A stretch of DNA of 64,000 nt, taken from the NCBI GenBank assembly GCA_027972325.1, contig JAPMOS010000019.1, forward strand, positions 372,001-436,000, in the 5' to 3' direction. The notes beneath the pieces were generated by a model. The model searched no databases. It saw only the letters and a list, made by a program, of their open reading frames with translations, and had not been told where the DNA came from. A program made the position numbers and the translations under genes. The DNA comes from Paratrimastix pyriformis (Eukaryota > Preaxostyla > Paratrimastigidae). Each line of letters starts with the position of its first letter. Positions within the stretch are counted from its first letter, which is position 1. This document shows, in pieces, positions 22,401-34,546 of the stretch.

Positions 22401-25175
22401 TCTCGTTGGGCGAGCGGAGGAGGGCCACCAGGGGCTCCAGCCCGCCCAGCTTGCGCAGGGCAACCCGGTTCTCGCCCACAGCCGCGCAGTTCCACAGGGC
22501 CCCGCTGGCGTTCTCCAGCACAGCCTCGTTCGTCGACCGCTGCATGGGGGGTCAGGGGGGCCGACCGGAGGCCGACCGGAGGGAAGTGGAGGGGCGAACC
22601 CATGTCACCACGTGTGTGTGTGTGTGTGTGTCGTGTAAAGAAGGAAAGGTGTGTGTGTGTGTCGTGTAAAGAAGGAACGAAGTAACGGGAAAATAAAACA
22701 AAAACCAGAGAGGTAGAAGAGGCGTGGGGGGGGGGGAGGAGGAGGGTGCGGCGGCGGCCTGTGTGTGGGCGCATCCTTCGGGTGAGGCGCGGGCCGGGGG
22801 GCCCGGGGCGTGACGGGGGCGTGACGGGGGCGTGACGGGGGCGTGACGGGGGCGTGACGGGGGCGTGACGGGGGCGTGACGGGGGCGTGACGGGGGCGTG
22901 ACGGGGCGTGACGGGGGCGTGACGGGGCGTGACGGGGCGTGACGGGGGGACGGACGAGGAGGGCGATGAGGGGCGGCAGGCCGTCGAGCTCCCGGATGGC
23001 CGTCTTGTTGGTGGCTGCCCATCACCGTCCCCCGCCGCCCCCCGCCATCCACCACACGCCATCCCATGCAGGCCCATCACACGCCACCCCATGCAGGCCC
23101 ATCACACGCCACCCCATGCAGGCCCATCACACACCACCCCATGCAGGCCCATCACACACCACCCCATGCAGGCCCATCATCAGCACCAGATTGGGTGAGC
23201 AAAGAGGAGGGGTGGCGGAGGGCGGTGGAGCAAGGTGGGTGGAGGAGGGTTGGAGGGGGTGGCGGTGGCGGACCGTCGACGGCGCAGTTCCAGAGGGCAC
23301 CCGCGGCGTTCTCCTGGACGGCCTCGTTCCTGGGGATGGGCGGGCGGGGATGGGCGGGCGGGGATGGGCGGCCATGGGATGGGCGGCCATGGGATGGGCG
23401 GCCATGGGATGGGCGGCCATGGGATGGGCGGCCATGGGATGGGCGGCCATGGGATGGGCGGCCATGGGATGGGCGGCCGTGGGATGGGCGGGGATGGGAC
23501 GCAGAGGCCGGGCCCATGGACGGGGAGGCCAGGCGGTGGGCACGGGGACGCAAAGGCCGGGCCCGTGGGCGGGGATGACGGGATGGCAGACGGGGGGCAG
23601 GAGGGTGGCCCGGGGGCGGGTGGCGGGATGGAGGGCTGGGGGGCTGCGGACTTGGCCGAGAGCAGCCTGATGAGGGTGGCCAGGCCGCCCAGCTCCCGGA
23701 TGACCACCTTGTTCTGGGCTGCCCGCCCGTGGTCACAGCCACACCACACCCCCACACGCCCACACACACACACCACCCGCAGGGCAGCCAGGCGGAGACG
23801 GAAAGGTCAGGGCCGGCCCCAACCGTGACCCATGCGGCATGCTCTCGGGGCGGCGCAGCGGAGGCGGCAGTTGGGGCGCAGGGCGGGCGTGGCGGCCCGG
23901 CGGACCGTTTGAGGCGCAGTTCCAGAGGGCCCCCGAGGCCTTGGTCTGGATGCCCTCGTTGGGGTGCTCCAGCAGCTTGATCAGGGCCGGGAACCCGCCC
24001 AGCTCGCGCACAAGCTCCTTGTTCCGGTCTGCACAAAAGCACCCCAGCCCCCAGTCCCCAGCCCCAGCCCCAGCCCCAGCCCCAGCCCCAGCCCCAGCCC
24101 CAGCCCCGGCATCGGCATCGGCATCACATGAGGGTCGTGGCGACGACGGTACGAGGCCGGCCCGAGGCACACGCGGCGAGCATAAACACACATTGACGCC
24201 CACCCACCCACCCACCCACCCACCCAGTCATCGCCGGCTGGCATTGTGCAAGCGAGCCAGCAAGCGAGCCAGCAAGCATGGGCATCAGCGCCACTACCGT
24301 GGGCCCAGCCGGCCATCCCTCGCTGCGGCTGTGGTGGAGGGGGGAAACACGTGCGACTCACGGTCGCAAGATCGCCGGTTCAACTCCGGCCTCCCGCAGC
24401 ATCATTTGCCCCGCACGATCTGCACAAGAGGCGCCTGTCCTTGCCCTTGCCGTCGCCCAAGCAGGGCCGGCTCGGACACACACAAGCCACTGCCCCAACC
24501 GCCGAGGACCAACAAGGGGGGGCGGACAGGCACGCCGTCCATGCCAGCCCAGCCCAGGCCAGGCCATGGACACCCCGGGGGGGGCGGGGGCGGACCGTCG
24601 CGGGTCATGTAGCCGAGGGCGATGGCGACGTGGTCGAGGACGGCCTCGTTGGTGGAGCTGCCCAGCAGCTTGATCAGCCCCTGCAGCGCCCCCAGCTCAC
24701 GGGCCGCAACCTTGTTCGTGTCTGGGGCCGATGCCAGGCGGGGCAGGGCGGTGAAATGGGGTGAGGGGTGAGTGGGTGAGGAGCCGCCTCGTTCGTGCCC
24801 GGGACGGAGGGGCCAGGTGGGGCGGATGGGCCAGGTGGAGTGGAGGGACCAGGTGGGGCGGGGTGCGAGAAGACACGGGCCACGATGGGATGGATGGATG
24901 GGATGATGGGATGCGTGGCGGAGGCCAGGGCCCAGACCCGTGCATGATGATGCCTGGGGCAGGCGTGTGGGGGGCAGGCGTGTGGGGGCAGGCGTGTGTG
25001 GGCCATGCGGACCGGCGATGACCAGGGTCCAGACGACGGCTGCGGCCTTCTCCTGGACGTCCTCCGAGGGGTGCCCAAGCAGCTCGATCGCCCCCTGCAG
25101 CGCCCCGGCCTCCCGCAGGGCCTCCTTGTGCGGCACTGGGACGCCCCCCCACGGCCAGGGGGATGATGGTGATGG

Positions 25176-25209
<34 letters not shown>

Positions 25210-27946
25210 GGTGGTGGTGGTGGTGATGATGATGATGATGATGATAGCAAAAGGGGCGGGCGGCACGGCCAGGGGAGCCGGAGCAAGCGCAGGAGGATGG
25301 GCATGGGGTGGTGGTGGTGGTGGTGGTGGTGGGGGCGTGGATGCGGGGAGCGGACTGGATGCCTGGCGATGCAGCCTCACTCCTGGCCGCACTGTGCTGC
25401 TGGTTGCTCTCTGTCCGGCCCCCAACACCCCCCAACACCCAGTAACGAACGATCCCTTAGCGCTCGGCCATGTGCTGCTGGTTGCTCTCTGCTCAGCCCC
25501 CAACACCCCCAACACCCCCAACGCCCCCAACGCCCCGGCGATGAGGCGATGAGGCGATGAGGCGATGAGGCGATGAGGCGATGAGGCGATGAGGCGATGA
25601 GGCGATGAGGCGATGAGGCGATGAGGCGATGAGGCGATGAGGCGATGAGGCGATGAGGCGATGAGGCGATGAGGCGATGAGGCGATGAGGCGATGAGGCG
25701 AGGGCATTTTTCTTGACACTCGCTGCTTGCTGCTTGCTGCCCACCCCGGCCCTGTCGCACCCTGTGCACCCTGTCGCACCCTGTCGCACCCTGCATGGCT
25801 GCCGTGCCGTGCCGTGCCGTGCCGTGCCGTGCCGTGCCGTGTTGTGTTGTGTTGTGCCGTGGGCGGACCGATGCGAGCCAGCTCGGCCATGATGGCCAGG
25901 ATGGGGTGCCGTGCCGTGCCGTGCTGTGCCGTGCCGTGCTGTGCGGTGCTGTGGGTGTGGGCGTGGGCGTGGGTGTGTGTGTGTGTGTGGGTGTGGGGCG
26001 GACCGATCCTTGCCAGCTCGGCCATGATGGCCAGGATGAGGTGCTGGAAGTCGGGCCGCGACTGCTGCAGCAGGGCCACCAGCTGCTCGCAGACGTCCCG
26101 CCAGGGCTGCCCATCCCCATCCCCACGCCCACCCGCCCCGCACCAGCCACAGAAAGCCCCACAGCCGCACGGCCGCAGGGTGGTGGTCAGAAGGGACCTC
26201 ACCGTCGCCACGCCCGGCAGGCTGGGCCGTCTCCGCGCAGGGTGGCGCATGCCCACCCAGAACCCAGAGAGACGGCCCACCCCAGAGACGGTACATGCAT
26301 CCCCCCCTCCCCACCCCCATCCCCCAGGCCCAAGGTGCCACCGGGCCCCCGGGGACGCTGACAGACCAGCTGGGGGCTGTCGAGGTCGGCGCGATCCTGG
26401 GAGACGACCCCCAGGAAGCGGCGCAGCACCTCGGCCATGCGCTCCTCGGGGGTGCTCGCCGCCCGCCCCAGGAACCACAGCAGCGCATCCACGCTGCACC
26501 CCCCGCCACCCCGCAACCCCACACGACCAGAGGCCCCGCCACGGCGCCCCAAAGACAGGTCGCAGAGCAGATGATCGGCTGCCGATCGGAAATCTCGCTG
26601 ATCGGTCGCAGGGCAGATGATGGGCTGCTGATCGGCGGCGTGGACAAGGGGCCGTGCCCCGTGAGGTGCCTTGCAGAGGCTGGGTGCCTGGGATGCCTGG
26701 GGTCGGACGGACCTGCGGACGATGGGCAGCCCCTGGGGGGCAGCGAGGCTGGGTGGCTGGGGGGCTGGGATGCCTGGGGCCGGACGGACCTGCGGACGAT
26801 GGGCAGCCCCTGGGCGGCGAGGTCCTCGAGCTTGGCGGTGGCCTCCTCGACCAGTGTCCCGTCGAAGGAGGCCATCGTGCACTGCTTGGTGAACTCCACG
26901 GCCTCTCGCTGGGTGGGGCAGGGCAGGGTGAGGGGCAGGGTGAGGGTGGGCCACTGAGGCCATGCTTGGCGAACTCCACGCCTCCCGCTGGGTGGGCGGA
27001 TGGGCGGATGGGCGGATGGGCGGATGGGCGGATGGGCGGATGGGCGGATGGGCGGATGGGCGGATGGGCGGATGGCAGCGAGGGTCGGGTCGAGGCGGGT
27101 GCGTGGGCGGATTGCAAGAGGTGGCCCATAGGCACCATGGTGGGCCATGCGTGGGGTCTGTTGGGCGGGAGGCGGGAGGCGGGAGGCGGGAGGCGGACCC
27201 TGCGCTTGATGGTCTCCAGGAGGGCCTCCTGCCTGGCCAGCTCCTCCTTGAGGCCCTCGTATGCGTGTGTTTGCACGTCGACTGGCCCCCGCCCACGGCA
27301 GCACACCAGCCAGCCACCGCCCACGGCAGCACACCAGCCAGCCGCCAGCCACCAGCCACCAGCCACCAGCCACCAGCCACCAGCCACAGCACCACCAGCA
27401 CAACCCGCGGTGAGTGCGCCGCTCTCGGGTGGCCCCCCAGGCTCTCATCCGCATCTGGTTCAGGCCGCATGCAGCACGGAGGGGTGTAGGGGTGTGACCG
27501 CATGCCCCGGGGACGGACTCTGCTGGGTGAGGTTCTGGTACTCCTTGTCCAGGGCCTCCACCTTCTGCTTGAGGGTCTGGTGGAAGGACGACCCCGGGGG
27601 CACAGCCGCTGCCACGCTGTGGTGCAACCAAAAACACGAAGAGAATGTGAGGTGCGAGTGGGGTGGCTGGTTTGGGCCGACCTACAAATCGGGCAGGCGG
27701 TGAGGCCATCGGCACAAAGGGCCATGATCTTCTTGCTATGATTGATACACATTCGGTGTGCTATTTAAACGGGAGCGCCAGTTGCAGAAGGGGGACCGAA
27801 AGAAACAGACGGCATCTTGAGTTCCCGTAAAATTGAATCACGAATTTTGCAGAATCTTCTTTGCAGAGCGAACTGCAATGAGGAAAATATCGTTAAAAGG
27901 ATAAAGTTTATTTGGCTTTCCGTCCAGACCATTTCTCAGCCTGCAT
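19402..27946 (-). CDS. RING-type armadillo-repeat protein (23 exons)
   Basis: complement(19402-19520, 19707-19811, 19982-20125, 20362-20484, 20908-21042, 21257-21385, 21608-21730, 21903-22025, 22353-22539, 22956-23014, 23274-23329, 23652-23718, 23906-24028, 24596-24721, 25013-25135, 26004-26106, 26367-26493, 26790-26908, 27199-27281, 27519-27616, 27682-27760, 27811-27872, 27930-27946); 809 aa, all phases agree. Splicing the first three exons gives a RING-like start (CSLCKEDSAKF...CPHRMC...CPIC). A helical region follows, then at least eleven armadillo units such as ENKVAIRELGGLEVVVSLLE and VQENAAGAIRNCAING, most encoded by one exon each of about 123-144 bases with phase-1 introns on both sides. 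The architecture suggests an E3 ligase or a Vac8-like adaptor; the target is unknown. The tiny first exon (17 bases) and the RING reading are inferred. Introns carry many minisatellites, copies of exon edges and an antisense tRNA-like sequence. Confidence 0.85.
20193..20278. repeat. GGGAAGCGAA decamer array in intron
   Basis: About eight copies of GGGAAGCGAA/GGGAA in the intron 20126-20361 of the RING-armadillo gene. Confidence 0.9.
22795..22952. repeat. GACGGGGGCGT tandem array in intron
   Basis: About thirteen copies of an 11-base unit, some with one G fewer, in the intron 22540-22955 of the RING-armadillo gene; the last copies touch the 5' splice site. Confidence 0.9.
23040..23182. repeat. 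25-base minisatellite in intron
   Basis: About five and a half copies of a 25-base unit (GCCCATCACACGCCACCCCA + TGCAG) in the intron 23015-23273. Confidence 0.9.
23330..23502. repeat. 15-base minisatellite (GGGATGGGCGGCCAT) in intron
   Basis: About nine copies of GGGATGGGCGGCCAT plus flanking variants in the intron 23330-23651. Confidence 0.9.
24322..24400 (+). tRNA. tRNA-like sequence, Val CAC-type, probably degenerate
   Basis: T-arm GCCGGTTCAACTCCGGC and anticodon arm TGCGACTCACGGTCGCA (loop CTCACGG, anticodon CAC) are good. GCTGCGG (24322-24328) pairs with CCGCAGC (24394-24400), but three extra bases separate that acceptor strand from the T-stem and the D-arm is G-swollen. It lies antisense in the intron 24029-24595 of the RING-armadillo gene. 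A pseudo-tRNA is more likely than a working gene. Confidence 0.45.
25540..25700. repeat. GATGAGGC octamer array in intron
   Basis: About twenty perfect copies of GATGAGGC in the intron 25136-26003 of the RING-armadillo gene; the same intron also holds (GGT/GAT)n at 25165-25245 and GCCGT arrays at 25803-25935. Confidence 0.93.
26990..27076. repeat. GGGCGGAT octamer array in intron
   Basis: About ten copies of GGGCGGAT in the intron 26909-27198 of the RING-armadillo gene. Confidence 0.92.
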
Positions 27947-28316
27947 GCCTGCTGGAAAAGGCAAAAAACAAGAAAACTAAACTTTGATTTAAATGTGAGC
28001 TGAGTTTTGACAACCACGGGTCAGAGCCTCCCTAAGCCGTTACAGTTTCGTTTCATTTTTCTCTCTTCCGCTGGAAGCGTCTCGTCCCTCGCGACCATCG
28101 TCTCGCCAAGGGACAATTTCCAAATCTCCAAGCCAACCCCTTCTCTCCCTCTCCGGCAACCATCAACCGGCCATTGCCATCCCCCCTCGTCCACCCAATG
28201 AACCGGAGACCTGGCAGGCCTCCCCCGCTTCACCCCACACCGAGCGTTCAGCCCCAGCTCAGGCCCGACGCCCCTCTGAAGCACCCACCACCACCTCTTC
28301 TTTTGGCCTATTCCAC
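27947..28316. other. Divergent promoter region between RING-armadillo and SHIPPO genes
   Basis: 370 bases between two divergent starts. It is AT-richer than the genes. A short open frame begins at ATG 28198 and overlaps the SHIPPO start codon at 28317 in another frame; it may act as an upstream ORF or be chance. No core promoter motif is certain. Confidence 0.4.
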
Positions 28317-31300
28317 ATGCTGACCCCCTCGGCATCACCCCCACCCGCCTCCTTCCTACCCCCGGTCGTCCGGCCCCGGAACGTCTCTCCGCCCCCCGGG
28401 CCCGAGACCCAAACGACGTGGTCCACCTCGCCGGTTGTCCTGCCGGTCAACGAGCCGATGGCCCCGTCGTCGGGCCCCAGCAAGGCGGCTCGCCCCCCGG
28501 CCCCGGAGCCGATCCTTGACGTACCCGCCTTCCGGACGGAGGCCGACCTGCTCCGCTCGCTGCGCCAGCGGCACGCCCAGACCCACAAACCGGCCTTCCT
28601 GGCGCCCGACCCGAGCCAGATGACGAGTCCCCTCGCGATGGGCCTGGCCCCCGGGGGCGGGGCGGCCCCCGTCACGTACACCTCCCTGGCGGCCCTGGGC
28701 CGGTCCTACCCGGCCCTGGTGCCCTCCACGCCCCCACCGCCCGCCCGGCGGGTGGCCTCCCCGGTGCGGCGGGGCCCCTACCTGAGCGGGTCGCCAACCC
28801 CGCTGCCCGCCCGGCCCCGGAGCACATCCCTGGTGGGCCGCCGCTCACACAGCCCGGGCGGCCGCGGCCGCAGGCGATCACGACGTGTGCCCCTCGGCAG
28901 CCCCGTCTGGCAGCCGGTCCGTCCGTCCGGCCCGCGCGGGGCCCCCCCAGGGGGAGCGGGACTCTGCCAGGAGGGTCGGGCGGGTGGGGTGTGGGCACAC
29001 GTGCGACCTGGCCCTTCTCACCCACGCCCGCCCGCCCCCGTGTGGTGCAGACGGTTCCCCTCTCCCCTCCCATCTACGGGGCGGCCCCCACCGGGGAGGC
29101 GGGCCCCGCCTCGGATGATGACGAGGGCGGGCCGGGCGCGGGGGATGGCGAGGGCGAAGCCGAGGGCGAGGGCGAGGGCGGGGACACGCTGCTCCTCCGC
29201 AGCCCGGCGGCCGAGGGGGCGGCCTGCCCCAGGGCCGCCTCGGCATCCCCGGGCACGGGGACGGAGGGCGAGGGGGCCGAGAGCAGCGAGGGCGAGCGGG
29301 CCATGGGGCAGCTGCGGGCCCAGATGGCCGCCATGGCCGCCCAGATGGCCACCCTCGAGCGGCACCTCGCAGACCCCGCCAGGCCCCCACGCAGGCGCGG
29401 ACGCAAGGGCCGGCGCCGAGCGGCCAGCGGGGCCCAGCGGCAGCAGCAGCCGGGACAGCCGGTCATGACCCACCGCGGGTTCGCCTCGCGCCTCGACCAG
29501 CTGGCCATCGTCCGTCCCAGCCCCACTGCCGCCCCCACAGCGTATGCCGTCACCGCCACCACCATGGCCACCACACAGACCATGACCATGGTCATGACCA
29601 TGGCCACCACACAGACCATGACCATGGTCATGACCATGGCCACCACACAGACCATGACCATGGTCATGACCATGGCCACCACACAGACCATGACCATGGT
29701 CATGACCATGGCCACCACACAGACCAGCTGGCCCTGGTCCCTCGCCCGCCCTCACACCGTGTGCCGCCATCATCCCACGCAGCCATCCCCACACCCTCAC
29801 TCACCATGCACCTCCGCCCGACCCCCGCCCCGCCCCCCAGTGGGCCCAGAGCAGCGCCAGCGGCACCTCGCCGCCCCGGCCGTCGCCCGCCACGCAGCCG
29901 CTCCTCCTCATGCAGCCCGGCCGGCCGGCCCCCGTGCGGGCCCCGGACGCCTCCCCGCCTCCCCCGTCCCAGCCCCAGCGCCGGCCCCAACCCGGCCCCG
30001 CCCCGGGCCCCGACGCACAGCCAGCCCCCGGCCCCAGCGGGCCCTCCGAGGCGCCCCGCTCACCCGGCGGCCCGGCGGCGGCCTGCCCCCAGCGGCCCCC
30101 AGCGGCCCCGGCCCCCACGGGACCCTCCCCAACGGACCTGCCGCTGCCCCTGCCCGTGCCCCTCCTGGGGACGCCCGGCCGGGCCCCGCCCAGCCCGGTG
30201 GCCCCGACGGCCGCCACCAGCGCCCGCGAGCCGGACGGGGCCCTGATGACGAGCCTCGACGCCGAGCTGGCCTCCCTCAACGCATCCTCCCTGCTGGCTG
30301 GCTCGGCCCGCCCCGCCCCGCCCGGCTCCCCGCTGGCCCGGGCCACCAGCCCCACAGGCCCCGCCGCCGCGACGGCCACCCGGGGGCTGACCCTGGCCAG
30401 CCCCTTCCTGCACGTGCCTCCCGCACGCGACACCCCGCCCCGCAGCAACACGGCCACAGCGGGGGCGGGGCCTGGCGGGGACGCGGTGCTCTACCGGCCC
30501 AGCCCGCCCTCCCCGGGGGCGGCCACCTCGCCGGTTGCCCTGCCCGCCGGGGGTCCGGGCCTGGACGAGGAGGAGGAGGACGACTATCGGGACGACGAGG
30601 CCCTGGCCGGGGAGGGGCAGGGGCAGGGGGACGGGCCAGGGGTGCCCATCGATACTGCGGTCCCCAACCCGCCCCCGGTCCGTGTCGGGGCCCATGCCCA
30701 CTTGTTTGGTGGCTGCCGGGGGAGGGGGAGAGGGGAGAGGAGAGGGGAGGGGCATGGGCATGGGCGTTCTTGTTGCCACCGCGCGCCTCTGCCGACTGGA
30801 TGCTGGATGGGTGGCGATGGGTGGCGGTGGGGCGCGTCTGGCTGGGCTGGCGCGGCAGGGTGACGCTGAGGAGCAGCCGGCCCCGCCGTGCCTCTCGGGC
30901 TCGCCCACCATCGCCCGCCGCCAGCAGCCCGAGGGCCCCCAGCCCTGCTCGACCCCACTCATGGTCCGCCCCCATGCCATCCATGCCTCCCTGACTCTAT
31001 GCTTTCATGTCCTCCATGCCCTCCATCCCCTCCATGCCCCCATGCACGCGTCCCACATCCCCACATCCCGGCCCCTCGGCGCCCCCCCCCCCCTCCCCCC
31101 CCAACCTCCATCTGCCCCCGTCTCACCCCGGCACGGTTGCGCATCGCACGGGCCACGCTGGTGGTGGTGGGACGCTGGTTGGGTGGCCGCAGCAGCCGAT
31201 GCTGCTCAGCCCGCAGCAGCAACGGCCCGCGACGACGGGCGGCCACGGGGCCGGCGGGCCAGCCGGGAGGAGGAGGCGCGCATGTCGGCCTGCTGCACCC

Positions 31301-33159
31301 GAGTGGCCCGCACCCCGACCCGCGCCTCCCGCATCGGTCCGCAGCCCCCCCCCCCCCCCCCCCCCCCCCTGAGGATGTTGACGAGTGGTCAGCACCAGCA
31401 ATCGCAGCGCCATCATCACCGCCATCATCGCCGCCACCATCACCGCCACCATCACCGCCACCATCACCGCCATCATCACCGCCACCATCACCGCCACCAT
31501 CACCGCCACCATCACCGCCATCATCACCGCCACCATCACCGCCACCATCACCGCCACCATCACCGCCATCATCACCGCCATCATCACCGCCATCATCACC
31601 GCCATCATCACCGCCATCATCACCGCCATCATCACCGCCATCGGTGGCCTTGATGGGGGATGGGGGGGATGGGGGGCGTCTGGGGCGCAGGGGTGATGAC
31701 GACCCCCGTGGGGCGGATCGACCCGCGGCTGGACATCCGCAGCCCGCTCTTCAGCCCGTTCGGCCTGTCGGTGGCCCACCCGCGGGCCGGCCGGGGCCCC
31801 TCGCCCCCGCCCCGCACCCTGACGGGCAGCCGGCGGGCCCACGTGTCGCCCCTGTCGCGGTCGATGGTGGCCGTGACCCCGGCGCGGTCGGTGGTGCTCC
31901 TCTCGCCCCCCCGCCGCTCGGGGTCCCCCCAGGGCCGCGCGCCCACAGCCGCCGGGGGCAGCGTCAGTCCCATCCTGCGCTCGTCCACCGCCGCCTCCCG
32001 GAACGAGTCCCCACTCGGGTCCGCCGCCAGCCCCGCTCCCGCCACCGCCCCCACGCCCGCCCCCGCCCAGCCCCCGCCGCACCCGAGGTGAGGATGAGGA
32101 TGACCCGTCCATGCCGGGGGGTGTCGCCTGCCATACGCTGACCGTCCGGTCCGCCCATCGGTCGCCCCGGGGGCCTGCCGGGGGTCCCGCCCTGGGCTGC
32201 AGGTACTACCCGTCGCTGGGCCGGAGCACGGTGGCGGCGCCCCCCGCCAGCAGCTTCGGGCGCGACTCGCGGGACAAGTACCTCGCCTGCCAGAACCTCA
32301 ACACACGCACCCCGGTCCGCCTCCCCGCCCACCCATCCCACCACCGCCTCCTCGCCTGCCAGAACCCCAACACACCCCCCGCACCACACACCACACACCA
32401 CACACCACACACCACACACCACACCACACCACACCACACCACACACACACCACACACACACACCACACACACCACACACCACACCACACACCACACCACA
32501 CACCACACACCACACACACCACACCATCCTGACCTTTGCCCGTGCCATGCGCACGGCCCGTCCAAGGGGCGGTCGGGGGTCGCCCTCACCCATCCCCCCC
32601 CTCCCTCCCTTCCCCCCCCCCCCCCCCCCCCCCCTGGCAGGCCCGTGCCCACCGCACTGGCAGGCCAACCGGCGGTCGGGGTCGCCCTCGGGGCGCTTCG
32701 CCAAGCGTGGGTCGAGCCCCGAGAGCCAGCCGGCCCCCCGGGCGGCCCTGTTCTGGTCGCAGAACACGGTGGGGCCCGGCTCGTACGACCCCAAGTTCGC
32801 CCTGGTCCACGAGGGCACCCGGTGCGCCCTCAGGTACCACAAGGCCAGAGGGGAGGCCCGCTCGCCCGCCCGGGAGGCCGAGGAGCGCAGGGTGCCCGGC
32901 CCGGGGGCCTACGACCCCGTCCCGCCCGACCGGGTCCAGCGCCGCGTCACCACGGGCGTCCCCATGTGCATGACCTCCCTCGTCCGTCCCCCTGCTCTGA
33001 TGCGCCGCCCTGATCTGTTCCTGTGGGCGTCCCCATGTGCATGACCTCCCTCGTCCGTCCCCCTGCTGCCTCCGCCCGGATGCGCCGCCCTGATCTGTTC
33101 CTGTGGGGGCCCTGATCAACGGGTTGCTGTGGCGTGTGGGGTGGGGTGGCGGGGGGGGG

Positions 33160-33192
<33 letters not shown>

Positions 33193-34211
33193 CCCAGGGT
33201 TAGATCGACTATGATTTCGTAGAATTTGATGAGGAGAATGCCGATCCCGATCCAATTGATGAGACACACGATCATTTCACTGATGTCCCCAAGAATGGGA
33301 CTGACGCTCAATGCCCAATGTGCAAAGACTCCGCCAAGTTCCGTGCATATCCTTATCGTGCCGAAGTTTTCTGCCGTCGGTGCGCAGTCAAGGAGTCATT
33401 CTTTATGCCAGATGCTGATCTCAAACTGGTTCCCGTTCCGCATTGGCCTAACATCGCGTGGAATGCCATCATTGGAGGGGATTATCATTTTCTACCGACG
33501 CCATGCCTTCACGTTCGATCGCCCACTGCACCTGACCGACGTGCCGCCCACCACTGCCCACCCTGGCAAAGTGACCAGGGGGGCGGCCCGGGGGTAAGCC
33601 CCTGGCACCCAGGGGTGAACCCCGGTAATCTATGTACCCCTTTCTCCCCTTCTGCCAACTGTTTGTGCGTTGGGTGATTTCCTTTCTCCCCCCTTTCCCC
33701 TTTTACGGGCCCCGGTGGCTCGGTTTTCCGGAATAGAGAGAGAGAGAGAGAGCACTGAGTGGGACGGAGCCAACCAGTTGGTATTTTAAGTGATTTCTTT
33801 CCTCTCTTTGTTCCCCTTTTACGGGCCCTGGTGGCTCGGTTTTCCGGAATATGAGAGAGAGAGAGAGAGGAGGTATTCTGCGCCCCATGTGCATGGGCCC
33901 CCTGCCCTCGTCCGTGCCGCTGTCCTGATGCGCCGCCAGCAGCCTGGGATGTCCCTCTGTGGCGGGGCGCCCCCTGCGCATGGACTCGTCGTCATCACCG
34001 CCATCACCCATCAGCATATCCAATCATCCAGTCATCCAGGCATCTGCTCACCGAACCCTCATCATTCTCCATGGCGATGTTGGCGCAGCGGTTCCCGATG
34101 CCGCCCGAGCGGTCCCCGGGCCCTGTGTACCGGCCATCGACCTCATTCGACGGGGCGCACCCCACCGCCCCGGCATTCTCCTTCCAGGGCCCCAAGCTCA
34201 TGGACATCTGA
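28317..34211 (+). CDS. PG-rich/SHIPPO-repeat protein (sperm-tail PG-rich type)
   Basis: Nine exons: 28317-28916, 29051-29509, 29841-30677, 30859-30963, 31210-31336, 31691-32018, 32203-32314, 32664-32981, 34089-34211; 1002 aa, phases consistent. Most of the chain is disordered (Pro/Ala/Ser/Arg-rich, one acidic block DDDEGGPGAGDGEGE). Near the C-terminus SHIPPO motifs appear: VGPGSYDPKF, PGPGAYDPVP and SPGPVYRP...APAFSFQGPKLMDI. Such PG-rich repeats are typical of proteins on ciliary/flagellar microtubules, so an axonemal or flagellar-sheath role is inferred; it sits directly before a dynein-2 subunit gene. Alternatives at 31193/31210 for the fifth exon start were settled by phase. A stop at 32089 in the sixth exon frame is avoided by a donor at 32019 whose phase fits the next exon. 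The last intron (982 to 34088, from 32982) holds duplicated segments and an odd open frame. Confidence 0.75.
29560..29725. repeat. 36-base minisatellite in intron
   Basis: About four and a half copies of a 36-base unit (ACCATGACCATGGTCATGAC + CATGGCCACCACACAG) in the intron 29510-29840 of the SHIPPO gene. The core is a nested palindrome (CATGACCATGGTCATG). Confidence 0.9.
31400..31645. repeat. CATCACCGC nonamer array in intron
   Basis: About 27 copies of CATCACCGC/CACCATCACCGC in the intron 31337-31690 of the SHIPPO gene, preceded by a C run at 31346-31370. Confidence 0.93.
32380..32525. repeat. CACACCACA microsatellite in intron
   Basis: Interrupted CACCA/CACACA array in the intron 32315-32663, followed by a C run ending at the acceptor. 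Confidence 0.9.
33204..33677 (+). CDS. Unassigned AT-richer open frame with zinc-ribbon-like cysteines
   Basis: A 157-codon open frame lies inside the last intron of the SHIPPO gene, after the AG at 33202-33203 and before TGA. It begins IDYDFVEFDEENADPDP and has CPMCKDSAKF...CRRCAVKESFF, a possible four-cysteine zinc ribbon, but no ATG before 33238. GC content is clearly lower than in surrounding exons and GA microsatellites flank it. It might be a retained or alternative exon, a nested gene or an insertion. I do not recognise the family. Confidence 0.35.
   Translation: MDYDFVEFDEENADPDPIDETHDHFTDVPKNGTDAQCPMCKDSAKFRAYPYRAEVFCRRCAVKESFFMPDADLKLVPVPHWPNIAWNAIIGGDYHFLPTPCLHVRSPTAPDRRAAHHCPPWQSDQGGGPGVSPWHPGVNPGNLCTPFSPSANCLCVG
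33690..33872. repeat. Two direct copies of a roughly 110-base segment with (GA)n
   Basis: GGCTCGGTTTTCCGGAATA followed by (GA)n occurs at about 33717-33750 and 33833-33868; the upstream TTTTACGGGCCC sequence is also repeated with small changes. A third GA tract lies at 33164-33190. Confidence 0.85.
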
Positions 34212-34546
34212 CCGGGTGCCCAAGTGCCAGCCCATTTATTTCGAACCTGAACAATCGACCCCATTTCCTATTTCGGTGTAGCGTCGTGTGCGTGGGTTTG
34301 TGAGCTTTTTTTTTTTGATGTCCTCTTCTTTCTGTCGATTCTGCTGAGTTTTTTTGTTTTTTTAAATGTCGACATTTCTTCGTCTTTTGGTCCTCCTGCA
34401 CAGGAGGGCGAGTTTCAGCAATTTAAAAAACGCGCCCGTTATTTTGAATTTTGACTCGCCATGGAGATGATCGAGTGCCGGGCTGACGAATTCGAATTGG
34501 GGCTCCAAATTCTTCAACCAGGGTCCTGTATGCTAGTCCCGTTTGC

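Noticed and set aside
24322-24400. Fully functional second tRNA-Val
   Set aside because: The T-stem does not abut the acceptor stem and the D-arm is irregular; kept only as tRNA-like.
31691-32091. End of the SHIPPO gene at TGA 32089-32091
   Set aside because: A donor GTCCGC at 32019 keeps phase with the exon at 32203, and downstream exons carry clear SHIPPO motifs.
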